Assembly (NCBI RefSeq): GCF_019703515.2
Contig: NC_059374.1
Span: 15,102,245 to 15,166,244 of the forward strand
DNA from: Myxocyprinus asiaticus
Lineage: Eukaryota > Chordata > Actinopteri > Cypriniformes > Catostomidae
Direction: 5' to 3'
DNA: 64,000 nucleotides
Part shown: in pieces, positions 1 to 43,609 of the stretch
How the letters are laid out: each line of letters begins with the position of its first letter
Position numbering within the stretch: position 1 is the stretch's first letter
Notes under the pieces: model-generated
Seen by the model: the letters and a program-made list of their open reading frames with translations, nothing else
Told to the model about the DNA's origin: nothing
The model's database searches: none
Translations under genes and position numbers: made by a program

Positions 1-32589
<32,589 letters not shown>

Positions 32590-32989
32590 GAAGAGGAGGA
32601 CGACGACGATGAGAGGAATACGGAGTGCCTGCTATGACATTAAGAATTGTTAGCGCGCCAAGAACGTAGAATGGATGTAGTTATGCAGCCCTTAATTCAG
32701 GATGGGGTCGGACCCCTTTTCCTATCCATCAGCAGGCCCTCTGACCTTTGACCTTCCCCAACCAGAACATGGCATGAACTGGGATGCCAAGATTTTAAAG
32801 TGGGGGAAGAACTGTTTTGGACCCTAGCACTGGCCTTGACGCAGACACAAAGTCATATTGTTGACTTCAAGTTTCAAAACAATTCAAAACGAGTGTATCA
32901 GTTGCGATACAAAATGCAGAGAGAAATATGATCTGTATAGTGGCTGGAAATCGCTGTTTTTATTTTCCTTTTTAATTTCTTGCAATGGT

Positions 32990-33140
32990 ATTTACATTTA
33001 TGCATTTGGTGGACGCTTTTATCCAAAGTGACTTGCAGTGCATCCAAGCTACACTTTTTATAAGGCCATGCATTCCCTGGGAATCGAACCCATTACTTTG
33101 GTGTGCCAGCTCCATGCTCAACCAGTTAAGCTACAGGAAC
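32990..33140 (-). mobile_element. tRNA-derived SINE in the prkd2 3' UTR
   Basis: On the - strand the head reads GTAGCTTAACTGGTTGAGCA (box A-like) and then GGGTTCGATTCCC (box B). The body ends in a tail reading TTTGGATAAAAGCGTC followed by CATAAATGTAAAT. The tail matches those of the SINE at 15117 and the LINE end at 48398. It would be transcribed antisense as part of the prkd2 message. Confidence 0.8.
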
Positions 33141-33587
33141 ATTGGATGAAACCCCCTTAAGTTTCTTTTCCACCATATAATTTGGTGAGCTTGTTGGTTA
33201 GCAGTATCATTTGCCCTGCAGGTGTACGGTGGACTGTGGCTTTATCTCTGAGAATAGCATCATCTTAAAAGGACCGATAAGCCTTATCACCCTACGCTGT
33301 CTGAAAGACAAACTGAGTGCACAAAGACTGTCTACAGTAGACTGTTGTCAGACCAGCTGCTATTGGCAATGGGTGAAATGTCTATTTCAACTGATTTTGG
33401 TTATTCTAGTGGAGCTGTTCTGATAAGGTATGTATTTGTACTCCTAACTGACCCTAGACCTGAGCATTAGGCTGCATGTTACTGAGAATTAGGTTTGCTT
33501 GAGACTTATTGCTATGAAGGACAATTTTGTACACATGTAACCATAGAAATGATTATGTAGTTTAACAGAAGGTAATATTATAAGTAT

Positions 33588-33593
33588 AATAAA
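33588..33593 (+). promoter_or_regulatory. prkd2: Polyadenylation signal AATAAA for prkd2
   Basis: A canonical AATAAA about 1 kb after the prkd2 stop. It is the first such hexamer I see downstream in this orientation. Confidence 0.65.
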
Positions 33594-33615
33594 GATGGTA
33601 AAGCAGAAATCTGTG

Positions 33616-33919
33616 TTACTGAATCAACTTGAGTCATGATTTTTCTGAGAGCTTGCACACTTTCACACAAATGGCATGGATAAATCTGTATCCAATACAT
33701 GTGCTTGATTAATCCTCATTAGCACTTCCTCACCAGAAGTGTATGGGGCAAGGCTAATTTTTTAAATAGGATTTAAAAGCCGACATGTACAGTTCATATT
33801 TTTAAAGCGCATATAAATTCTTCCATTCCAAATTTTTTACTTTATCTGTAAAGTTCATTTTTTCTTTTAGTTGTGGGATTACTGTTTTAGGTGGATGAAC
33901 TTCTGGTTATGTGTTAAAA
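33616..33919. other. Intergenic, no feature seen
   Basis: AT-rich sequence between the prkd2 poly(A) site and a hAT element. No coding or RNA signal was recognised. Confidence 0.4.
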
Positions 33920-34286
33920 CAGGGGTTCACAACAGGGGCGTTCAATGGATGCCAGGGGGCGCTGAGAGCAAATTAGTAGAGAGGGGGATGTTAGGTTACA
34001 AATGGGGGTGTTTATCAGTCATAATATCAAATCTATCATCAAGTTCCTCTTTGCATTATAACATTAATCTAGACTTGGAGTACATTAGTTGGTTCTCCAT
34101 TATACGGGTTGGTGCACATTTGTATCATTTGCGCAATTCATCTGATTTTGAAGTCTAGCGACGCATCTGAAGTATCTGGTTTAGCAGCCTCAAATATACA
34201 GGTGGAGGCACAACCTCAGGTAGTGCACTTGTATGGCTCTGTAGATGGATATATCTCAATGCACAGAGCAGCGTGAGTGCAAAGTA

Positions 34287-35501
34287 CACTATATTGCCAA
34301 AAGTATTCGCTCACCCATCCAAATAATTGAATTCAGGTGTTCCAATCACTTCCATGGCCACAGGTGTATAAAATGAAGCACCTAGGCATGCAGACTGCTT
34401 CTACAAACATTTGTGAAAGAATGGGCCGCTCTCAGGAGCTCAGTGAATTCCAGCATGGTACTGTGATAGGGTGCCACCTGTGCAACAAGTCCAGTCGTGA
34501 AATTTCCTCACTACTAAATATTCCACAGTCAACTGTCAGTGGTCTTATAACAAAGTGGAAGCGATTGGGAATGACAGCAACTCAGCCACGAAGCGGTAGG
34601 CCATGTAAAATGACAGCGGATGCTGAGGCGCATAGTGCGCAGAGGTCGCCAACTTTCTGCAGAGTCAATCGCTACAGACCTCCAAAGTTCATGTGGCCTT
34701 CAGATTAGCTCAAGAACAGTGCGTAGAGAGCTTCATGGAATGGGTTTCAATGGCCGAGCAGCTGCATCCAAGCCATACATCACCAAGTGCAATGCAAAGC
34801 GTCGGATGCAGTGGTGTAAAGCACGCCGCCACTGGACTCTAGAGCAGTGGAGACGCGTTCTCTGGAGTGGCAATCTGATGGACGAGTCTGGGTTTGGCGG
34901 TTGCCAGGAGAACGGTACTTGTCTGACTGCATTGTGCCAACTGTGAAGTTTGGTGGAGGGGGGATTATGGTGTGGGGTTGTTTTTCAGGAGCTGGGCTTG
35001 GCCCCTTAGTTCCAGTGAAAGGAACTCTGAATGCTTCAGCATACCAAGAGATTTTGGACAATTCCATGCTCCCAACTTTGTGGGAACAGTTTGGGGATGG
35101 CCCCTTCCTGTTCCAACATGACTGCGCAACAGTGCACAAAGCAATGTCCATAAAGACATGGATGAGCGAGTTTGGTGTGGAAGAACTTGACTGGCCTGCA
35201 CAGAGTCCTGACCTCAACCCGATAGAGCACCTATGGGATGAATTGGAGCGAAGACTGCGAGCCAGGCCTTCTCGTCCAACATCAGTGTCTGACCTCACAA
35301 ATGCCCTTCTGGAAGAATGGTCAAAAATTCCCATAAACACACTCCTAAACCTTGTGAAAAGCCTTCCCAGAAGAGTTGAAGCTGCTGTAGCTGCAAAGGG
35401 TGGGCCGACGTCATATTAAACCCTATGGATTAAGAATGGGATGTCACTTAAGTTCATATGCGTCTAAAGGCAGATGAGCGAATACTTTTGGCAATATAGT
35501 G
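34287..35501 (+). mobile_element. Tc1 transposon, structurally complete ends, broken transposase
   Basis: A perfect 27-base terminal inverted repeat lies at 34287-34313 and 35475-35501 (CACTATATTGCCAAAAGT...), bordered by TA at 34285 and 35502. The perfect ends suggest a younger age than neighbouring elements. It interrupts the hAT element at 33920-36372. Confidence 0.93.
34388..35419 (+). pseudogene. Tc1 transposase, DD34E family, two frameshifts
   Basis: The N-terminal frame from about 34388 has MGRSQELSEFQHGTVIGC, a first helix-turn-helix (LLNIPQSTVSGLITKWK) and an AT-hook-like SGRPCK. After a shift near 34620 come RIVRRGRQLSAESIATDL and WRRVLWSG. After a gap near 34870 come [30 protein letters not shown] (second Asp) and [14 protein letters not shown] (Glu). 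The first catalytic Asp region is lost. The C-terminal 190 codons are open to the stop at 35417. Confidence 0.88.
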
Positions 35502-36372
35502 TATGTGCGTTGCTACTCACAGACCAGTCTCGAGCTCTTAAACACGCAACGCCTATGGGAACCAGTGAGAAGCATGGCGGAAACCATTTGAATTTGGCAC
35601 AGAATTCTACATCACCACTCTTGAATTTACTATAGTAACACTAACTGTACTTTAGGGAGAAATAGATTGATAATAAATATCATATCACTACTTCAGCGCT
35701 ATTAAATTTGTCATAGGCTACATTAAGGGAGTGAGGGAATATAATTGTTACAACTTATAAATATTTATATTTTGTATTTATTGTTTTTACATGTGTTTAG
35801 AGTAGGTTTACTGTTTATAATTACAAAAATGCCATAGTTTGTTTAATAGAAATCATGTTACATCTAACCATGGTAGTTAAGAAGATCCATGCTTCCATGT
35901 GCTTGCTTACTATGGTCTACAAATACCATTGTTAAAACTATACAAAAGTAATAATTAATGAATAAATAAAAAATTTCAAAAGGGCAAATGCAAAATACAC
36001 TATTTTTATAAAGATGAAATAGAAATGTGTAAATCCTAAAAAATAGGTTAAAATATTTTTGTTTGAGTGTAAGAAAAAATAACTGGTTTACTTTTTATAG
36101 ATGTTATAGATAACCTTACTGTTGTTGATACGAGTACATTTACATCTGCATCCAACTCAAAATCAATGCTGTAATGTAGAATGAGCATTTCAGTGGGACA
36201 AAATATGCAATATTATTGGTCTTTTCACTTATTTTGGAAATATATGAACAATATCACTTATTATTAGTTTCTGTCTTCGCATTTTCATTTGATGGGCCCC
36301 AGATATAGCCCTCTGTCTGCTTGAATTGGGGCTGGTAGGGGGCGTTCATCAAAAAAAGGTTGAGAACCACTG

Positions 36373-38014
36373 TGTTACAACAAAATGGAGTGGGTGGAGT
36401 TAGATAAATTTTCCTTGCATCCTAATGTACATTGTGCAAAAGTTACCATGTTTATCAAATTTACATGTCCATGACAGAAGTTGAAATACTGAATATGATT
36501 TTGCACAGATGAGGTTAGTAAGTGATTTTATCACTTTAGTCTGATGTTAACATGTATAATGTTTAAGTCTTCAATTTAACGCTTATGCCCTGTAGTTATG
36601 GATATCCTAAGGAATTTAACAATTCTGATTCTTCTGAATGATTTCGGTTCCTTAACGGTTCCATTAATGATTTTTTTTAGTGCTTTTGAGTAAGAAATAT
36701 TTGGAAATAAATGCAGTTCAGTCATGAAAACTCTCATAAAGATTTAGTATGTTAATGTGGGTATGACATATTGATAGGTCTGCGTGGACTAGATCTGCTA
36801 ACGCTGCTGATGCAGAGAAATTATGGAGACTTGCTACTGCTAGAAAATACACATACATATAGAGTTAGCATGTGGTCATGCTGCTGCTGCACAATTAGAC
36901 AAAAACAAGACATGCTGCATCGAGCATGAATTACATGCTGCTGCACAAATAGACATGAAAAAAACAATACCAATGTAGCAGATCTACACAAGTGGAGGTG
37001 GGTTTCAGAGAAAACTCTTGCAGCGCTCTGCAGCGAAACCAGCTTATTTGCAAAATTGAGCCATTTAAATGTTAGACAGTGAGAGATGCAATCTGACTGG
37101 CTTACAGATAAGAAGTCAAAGAACCTGTCAGCTTGCACCACATAGAGTTGCATGGCTGAACTTTGGTAATTTCTTATTGCATTTTCTGCCCTCAGCAGCC
37201 TGTTGACAAATGATGAGCTAATTTCAGATTTCAAAAGAGCAGATATAAATCATAAATAAATACAATTCTTGCCAAATGCATGTTTACATATTGAATTTTT
37301 TGTGTTTTACACTTTTTAATGGAATAAATCCAATCCAATAATTGATCCTAACTATATATTAAATACAAATTTGAAATAAACAAAAAATTTGATGTATTTT
37401 ATTAATACATATTTATTTATTTATTTATTTTTTATAAAATTCCACTTTAACTACAGTACATTGTCATATGAACAACCAATCAGGATCCACAATGCCTGAA
37501 ATCTCACAAGTTTTAAGTACAACATAATAACACATAACACAGTAGCAGTTATTTCATTTCAAGTTGGACGTGAAATTCGTTACATGCACGCCAGTAAGGT
37601 TGAGTCAGCAACTGCTGATTACTGATCAGTTACACTGATGTGTAGGTGTTTTTGATTAACCAAAAAAAGCATAATTTAAATTCATTTAAACCATCTGATC
37701 TCAGTTCAGGAGACTCTGTGCTGTCAGTAAAGAGCTAAACTTTCGCCACACGGAGTCATGTTACAAAACAACATGGCACCAACCACAGCAGAGTTTGTCT
37801 TTGGGGGAAACGCTAACAAAACTACATTTGGTAAGAAACCTAATTAAGTTTTTACATTAAAACCTGTTTGAGCCAAAAGATTAGGGTCTCTAGTTTCATC
37901 CAATATGCCATTTTTAAAATATGAGCGATTTATTGCGAAACACCACACTGCTAAACACATTGTGCACTAATGTGTTACAAACTTCTTCCATATAAGAATT
38001 ATGGAGGCCACTGT
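36373..38014. other. Intergenic, no supported gene
   Basis: AT-rich. A 137-codon - strand frame at 36821-37234 overlaps CATGCTGCTGCTGCAC repeats and has no recognisable domain. The only notable item is the exon-like stretch at 37758-37830, listed separately. Confidence 0.4.
37758..37830 (+). other. Exon-like open stretch with a good splice donor, unidentified
   Basis: ATG at 37758 (or 37773) opens MLQNNMAPTTAEFVFGGNAN and KTTF. The stretch stops exactly at a strong donor, TTTG|gtaaga (GT at 37831). The codons look protein-like compared with the surrounding AT-rich text. No downstream partner exon was found, so it may be a relic 5' exon or chance. I do not recognise the peptide. Confidence 0.25.
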
Positions 38015-38454
38015 GCTCTTGGGAAACTTCAATGCATCCAAACATTTTTGTAGCCTTCCCCAGATCTGTGCCTCGACACAATCCTGACTCTGAGCACTGC
38101 AGGCAGTTCCTTTGACCTCATGGCTTGGTTTTTACTCTGATATGCATTTTCAGCTGTGAGACCTTATATAGACAGGTGTGTGCCTTTCTAAATCACGTCC
38201 AATCAATTGAACTTGCCACAGGTGGACTCCAATCTTTGCCACAGGTGGACTCCAGTCAAAGTGTAGAAACATCTCAAAGATGATCCAGAGAAATGGGATG
38301 CACCTGAGCTAAATTTCAAGTGTCATAGCAAAGGATCTTAATACTTATGTCAATGTGATATTTCAGTTTTTCTTTTTAATAAATTTTCAAAGTTATCAAA
38401 AATATTTTTTTTTCTTTGTCATTATGGGGTATGGAGTGTAGACTGATGTGAAAA

Positions 38455-40061
38455 AGTTGTGCTCAAAAGTTTGCATACCCTGGCAGAAATTGTGAAATTT
38501 TGGCATTGATTTTGAAAATATGACTGATCATGCCTTTTATTTAAGGATAGTGATCCTATGAAGCCATTTATTATCACATAGTTGTTTGGCTCCTTTTTAA
38601 ATCATAATGATAACAGAAATCACTCAAATGGCCCTGATCAAAAGTTTACATACCCTTGAATGTTTGGCCTTGTTACACACACAAGGTGACACACACAGGT
38701 TTAAATGGCAATTAAAGGTTAATTTCCCACACCTGTGGCTTTTTAAATTGCAATTAGTTTCTGTGTATAAATAGTCAATGAGTTTGTTAGCTCTCACGTG
38801 GATGCACTGAGCAGGCTAGATACTGAGCCATGGCGAGCAGAAAAGAATTGTCAAAAGACCTGCGTAACAAGGTAATGGAACTTTATAAAGAAGGAAAAGA
38901 ATATAAAAAGATATCCAAAGCCTTGAAAATGCCAGTCAGTACTGTTCAATCACTTATTAAGAAGTGGAAAATTCGGGGATCTCTTGATACCAAGCCAAGG
39001 TCAGGTAGACCAAGAGAGATTTCAGCCACAACTGCCAGAAGAATACAGGATACAAAGAAAAACCCACAGGTAACCTCAGGAGAAATACAGGCTGCTCTGG
39101 AAAAAGATGGTGTGGTTGTTTCAAGGAGCACAATACGACGATACTTGAACAAAAATTAGCTGCATGGTCGAGTTGCCAGAAAGAAGCCTTTACTGCACCA
39201 ATGCCACAAAAAAGCCCAGTTACAATAAGCCTGACAATACCTTGACATGCCTCACAGCTACTGGCACACTGTAATTTGGAGTGACGAGACCAAAATAAAG
39301 CTTTATGGTCACAACCATAAGCACTATGTTTGGAGAGGGGTCAACAAGACCTATAGTGAAAAGAATACCATCCCCACTGTGAAGTGGCTCACTGATGTTT
39401 TGGGGGTGTGTGAGCTCTAAAGGCACGGGGAATCTTGTGAAAATTGATGGCAAGATGAATGCAGCATGTTATCAGAAAATACTGGCAGACAATTTGCATT
39501 CTTCTGCACGAAAGCTGCGCATGGGATGCTCTTGGACTTTCTAGCATGACAATGACCCTAAACACAAGGCCAAGCTGACCCTCCAGTAGTTACAGCAGAA
39601 AAAGGTGAAGGTTCTGGAGTGGCCATCACAGTCTCCTGACCTTAATATCATCGAGCCACTCTGGGGAGATCTCAAACGTGCAGTTCATGCAAGACAACCA
39701 AAGACTTTGCATGACCTGGAGGCATTTTGCCAAGACGAATGGGCAGCTATACCACCTGCAAGAATTTGGGGCCTCATAGACAACTATTACAAAAGACTGC
39801 ATGCTGTCATTGATGCTAAAGGGGGCAATACACAGTATTTAGAACTAAGGGTATGCAGACTTTTGAACAGGGGTCATTTCATTTTTTTCATTGTTGCCAT
39901 GTTTTGTTTTATGATTGTGCCATTCTGTTATAACCTACAGTTGAATATGAATCCCATAAGAAATAAAAGAAATGTGTTTTGCCTGCTCACTCATGTTTTC
40001 ATTAAAAATGGTACATATATGACCAATTCTCCAAGGGTATGCAAACTTTTGCGCACAACTG
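38455..40061 (+). mobile_element. Inner Tc1 transposon
   Basis: Left AGTTGTGCTCAAAAGTTTGC and right GCAAACTTTTGCGCACAACT are inverted repeats, each followed inward by ATACCC. TA is present at 40062 but decayed at left. It carries a broken transposase. Confidence 0.85.
38830..39850 (+). pseudogene. Tc1 transposase, interrupted
   Basis: The open N-terminal part at 38830-39159 starts MASRKELSKDLRNKVMELYK and has helix-turn-helix ALKMPVSTVQSLIKKWK and the GRPRE hook, then stops. The first Asp block IWSDETKIKLYGHN is near 39276, the second (HDNDPKHKA) near 39545 after an in-frame TAG, and the Glu block SPDLNIIEPLWGDLK near 39633. Stops and shifts between these make it inactive. Confidence 0.87.
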
Positions 40062-40152
40062 TAAAATAATTTAAAGCATTTTTGAATAAGATTGCAACAT
40101 AACAAAATGTGAAAAAAATGAAGGGGTCTGAATACGTTCTGAATGCACGGTA

Positions 40153-41221
40153 TTAAGTGGTGAATTGAACAGTGAATGGAACATTACATTTACGTTTCAC
40201 ATCTACATAAAATTTTCACTGCTAAAGTTGGAATGTTTTTAAAAATTTGACCTGACAGATTCAGGGAAAGCCCAACTGTTTATACTAGTAATTCTTCAAA
40301 AATGGCTCTAGGAATTAGTCAGTGTAACAGAGGAAAGAACTTAAATTACTTTGTGGTGGGCATTTAAAAAAAAAAAGAAAAATCCCAAATATGATTCTTA
40401 TTTTCTGATCTGTTTCTCACTGAACAACTCCTTTGGTCACCCAAAGTCACCTAAACTATCATCAAAACATCTTGGAAAATACTGTGCAAACCACAAGAAA
40501 AAAAAAAAAAAAAAAAAACAATATGTGCAAATCATTTAAAGGTCAAACACCTTTAGATAAAGGCAAGGTGTGTACTTTCTTTAATCAAATATATGTGAAG
40601 TGCATTTCCTGGTGAAATGTAACCTTTAAATATTCAATTAAGAGAAAATTAGGTATTATATAGGTTTAACCTTATTTCTCAGAAGTCTCTGTATTTTCTC
40701 TGAATGAGAACACTTTGTTCTTGAAACATGACTTCAAGAAGATGTAAAGGAAACTCAGCTTATTTCCATTTACCAAGCACTTGTGCTATGTAGCAATACA
40801 TTAAAGAGTAAATACTGTATTGAAAACCCACACAGACAGGATACTGTATGAGCTTTGATACTTTCGGTTCCGGCAGTTAAAATGTTGAATTGTAAAAACT
40901 GATTGAGTACTGGAATGCAAATTATGATGTAATCCATTACAGTCAGGGTCTGAACTTAACCAGGACTGGGGGCAAACATGCCATGGAAAGTGAAAAAAAA
41001 GAAAAAATGCCCAAAATATTTCAAATGTGGGGCAAAAAAGTTTTTCTAAACTGTTATCTAACTTATAATTTGATTATTTTCTATTCTAGTTTAGTATGTG
41101 TTCTAAATGTTTTACATACATGAACAACATGCAGTTTTTTTTATATTATTAGAAAAAAATTAAATAATAAGCCCTAAAAAAAAAAACTTCCTGAAAATAA
41201 ATTTTAAGGGGCAAATATTGA
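40153..41221. other. Intergenic, low-complexity tracts only
   Basis: Contains an A-tract at 40498-40517 and AT-rich text. No coding, RNA or terminal-repeat signal was recognised. Confidence 0.4.
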
Positions 41222-41522
41222 CTTAAAGAAATAGTTCACCCAAAAATTTAAATTCATGCTCATTTTACACGCACATCACCTCCTGTTGTCCACATTCATA
41301 CAGTATTACTTTCTTTCCTCAGTGGAACACCAAGGAAGATGTTAGGAAGACTGTTAGCCTCAGTCACCATTCACTTTCATTGAATGGAAAAAAGATGCAA
41401 TGGAAATCAATGGTGTAACACTAACATTCTGTTACATCTCCTTTTGTGTTCCATGGAGGAAAGAATGTCATAAAGGTTTGGAAATAACATTGTGTGTGAG
41501 CGAATAATGACATAATTGTGAG
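41222..41522. mobile_element. Diverged AGTTCACCC-family element
   Basis: The left end reads TTAAAGAAATAGTTCACCC. Inner pairing GAAGATGTTAGGAAGACTG and AACACTAACATTCTGTTACA is partial, and the right end near 41522 is degraded. Confidence 0.55.
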
Positions 41523-42438
41523 TAAATTTCCAACACTGGTTCAGAGTGTGAATGTAGCTTCTGTAATGAGGAAGTTGGGGTGTTGTGGTGAACACTTGAA
41601 GCAGACTGCACCATCACTGGATGTTTGTCATCAGCTATTCTCAGTCATCTTTGGAAAAAGCTTTTACTCATTGCGGTTCCTTCTTATCTCGATCACATGC
41701 AACCTAAAAACCCGTCTGTGCCATCTTCCTGTGACCAGACATGATAATTTCATCTCTCCTCCCCTCGCTCTCTCATCATTCATCTGCTCCTTATCTTGTC
41801 TGCGTGAAGTGCAGTGGTCGAACCAGCTCTTACGTGGTCACTTTTGATCATCTCCGGACAGGAAGCATTGTTGAAGTGCATGACAATCTTTTTCATCTAA
41901 TAAACTCAGCTGTGGTACTTTTCTCAGAGGTCACGTGGGACTGGAGCTAGACTTGAGGCAATAACAGAACTGAGGATGTATGGTTAGACTGCTGGGATTG
42001 TGTGCATACCCTTTCTCCTGTTGAAGCTGGTATTAGAAGATTTTAGCATTCATTGTTTTCATATTCAGGTGAGATTTTCTCGTTGTCTGAGTTGGTTTCA
42101 TTATAGGAACTTTAAAGTGAGAGGAAGAACACCGCAATCGTTTTCTTAATCAGTATTTTGCCTTGTTTATTTTTTTTTTTTTTTTTTTTTAAATAAAAAA
42201 AAAATGTCTTCGCTTCCTTAAAAAAGATACATTTACTTAAGAAAAAAAGTTGCGTAAGAAAATATACTGTATGTCAAATTCTTTATTTATCTTAACCCAG
42301 TGGCAAATCGTTTTTTTCTTGTTTTAAGATTAAATCTAATACATTTAGTTATGCTTATAATTACATATCAATGTAGATATTTTGTTATGTTTTTGCTTAA
42401 AACAAGTGGTAAGAAAAATTTCTTATATACCCCTTATA

Positions 42439-42513
<75 letters not shown>

Positions 42514-43258
42514 TACTATAAGTTCATTTTAATTAATTACACAAGTTCATATTAAATGGCCCTTTAGTGTTACAAATGAATATGAAGTACAAATATTCCA
42601 TGCTGAGTTAGCAAAATTGTTTTAGATGATGTACAGCATGTTACACCACAAGGCTTTTAAAGAAGGTCTTGTGTGTTTTCTAGAGGTTTTGTTTGTTTCT
42701 GTGCTGCAGACATTAATAATACAAATATAATTGTCAGACACTTGATCCTAATAACTTAAAATGTTTACAACCTACAGTAATGAAAACCTGATTCTAGCGG
42801 GAGTGGAGTGCATAGTCCCTCTAACATGATTTTCAAGACGGATAGTGAAGCATAGAGAGCAAAAAACAATACTTCACTTCCACGAGTGCACTGTAAAAAA
42901 ATAAATGACATTTTATCCCGCTTATATTTTTTTTTAGTCATAGCTACTAAGAAATGTGAATTACTTTGCATCTACTCTACATAAAAACACGTTAGACCAA
43001 CAATTTCCCCCAAATGTTGTCCCAACTAGCCTAAAAGAGTCATCTGAACAATTTCATATTGAACAATGTGTGAACATGAAACATGTAAAACATGAGTAAA
43101 TTATGCGGTTAGTGTTATAGCCTTATTTATTCTGTTTGCTGACTTTATTTATGCCGCTATTTTTTTTTTGTTGTATTTTTTTATTTTATTTTTTTTTTTT
43201 TTTGCTGCCACTGTCAGTTAATTGTTGTGTGGTGATGGTAAGAGCTCATCTTTTAACT
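41523..43258. other. Intergenic, with (TA)n and low-complexity tracts
   Basis: No gene recognised. A T-tract lies near 42170-42190, and TTTTTTCTTGTTTTAAGAT near 42310 recalls text at 14315, a dispersed fish repeat. Confidence 0.4.
42441..42506. repeat. (TA)n microsatellite
   Basis: About 33 uninterrupted TA units, ending in ATACATATATAC. Confidence 0.95.
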
Positions 43259-43609
43259 TAAAGCTGAAGTTTGTAATTTCTGTGACACTAGCACCACCGA
43301 ACAGAATTTCAGAAATAAACAATGTTTTTAAAGCAGCTTTCCAAATGCGCCGTCATCTGCTGTTGTTCCAACAGTCGGATAGTCACGCCACCAGCTCAGG
43401 CCATTAGTTGAGTAACGTTGTTGGGGAGGGTCTAAGTGGCAAAACGGCTCAAAACAAACACAGGAATATTTATAGTGCCACAGAGACACAGTGTTCACTG
43501 TTTTCGAGAAAATTAACCTGTGAATGTCTTACTAATAGTTGTCTCTGCATATTAAGCTGGGATAGAAGAAAGTATTTTAACACTGAAAAAGTAACATACT
43601 TCAGCTTTC
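43259..43609. mobile_element. Miniature inverted-repeat element with AAAGCTGAAGT ends
   Basis: The left end TTAAAGCTGAAGTTTGTAA and right end AGTAACATACTTCAGCTTTC are inverted repeats around 310 bases. The interior has GCCGTCATCTGCTGTTGTTC and no gene. Confidence 0.7.

Larger units (their letters stand above)
32590..33615 (+). other. prkd2: prkd2 3' untranslated region
   Basis: Non-coding sequence from the stop codon to just past an AATAAA signal at 33588. It starts with a GA-rich stretch and contains a tRNA-derived SINE in the antisense direction. The true cleavage site is inferred; no transcript data were used. Confidence 0.7.
33920..36372. mobile_element. hAT-superfamily element carrying a Tc1 insertion
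   Basis: Termini CAGGGGTTCACAACAGGGGC and AAGGTTGAGAACCACTG are inverted repeats of hAT type, with GGGGGCGTTCATC near the right end mirrored by GGGGCGTTCAATGG at left. Flanks TGTTAAAA (33912) and TGTTACAA (36373) form an 8-base duplication with one mismatch. Minus the Tc1 insert it is about 1.2 kb, with no recognisable transposase. Confidence 0.85.
38015..40152 (+). mobile_element. Outer Tc1-like element fragment split by another Tc1
   Basis: The left part, 38015-38454, has GATCTGTGCCTCGACACAAT and CTTTGACCTCATGGCTTGG and ends TTGTCATTATGGGGTATGGA. The right part, 40064-40152, has GCAACATAACAAAATGTG and GGGGTCTGAATACGTTCTG. These are consecutive pieces of a well-known fish Tc1 3' end. The 5' part of the element is missing. 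Confidence 0.75.

Noticed and set aside
34780..35340. 186-codon - strand open frame
   Set aside because: Antisense shadow of the open Tc1 transposase C-terminus.
36821..37234. 137-codon open frame on the - strand
   Set aside because: Overlaps CATGCTGCTGCTGCAC repeat text and has no family resemblance, start context or splice signals.
41518..41847. 109-codon open frame in intergenic DNA
   Set aside because: Low-complexity Leu/Ser/Cys-rich translation, no domain, adjacent to a degraded miniature element.
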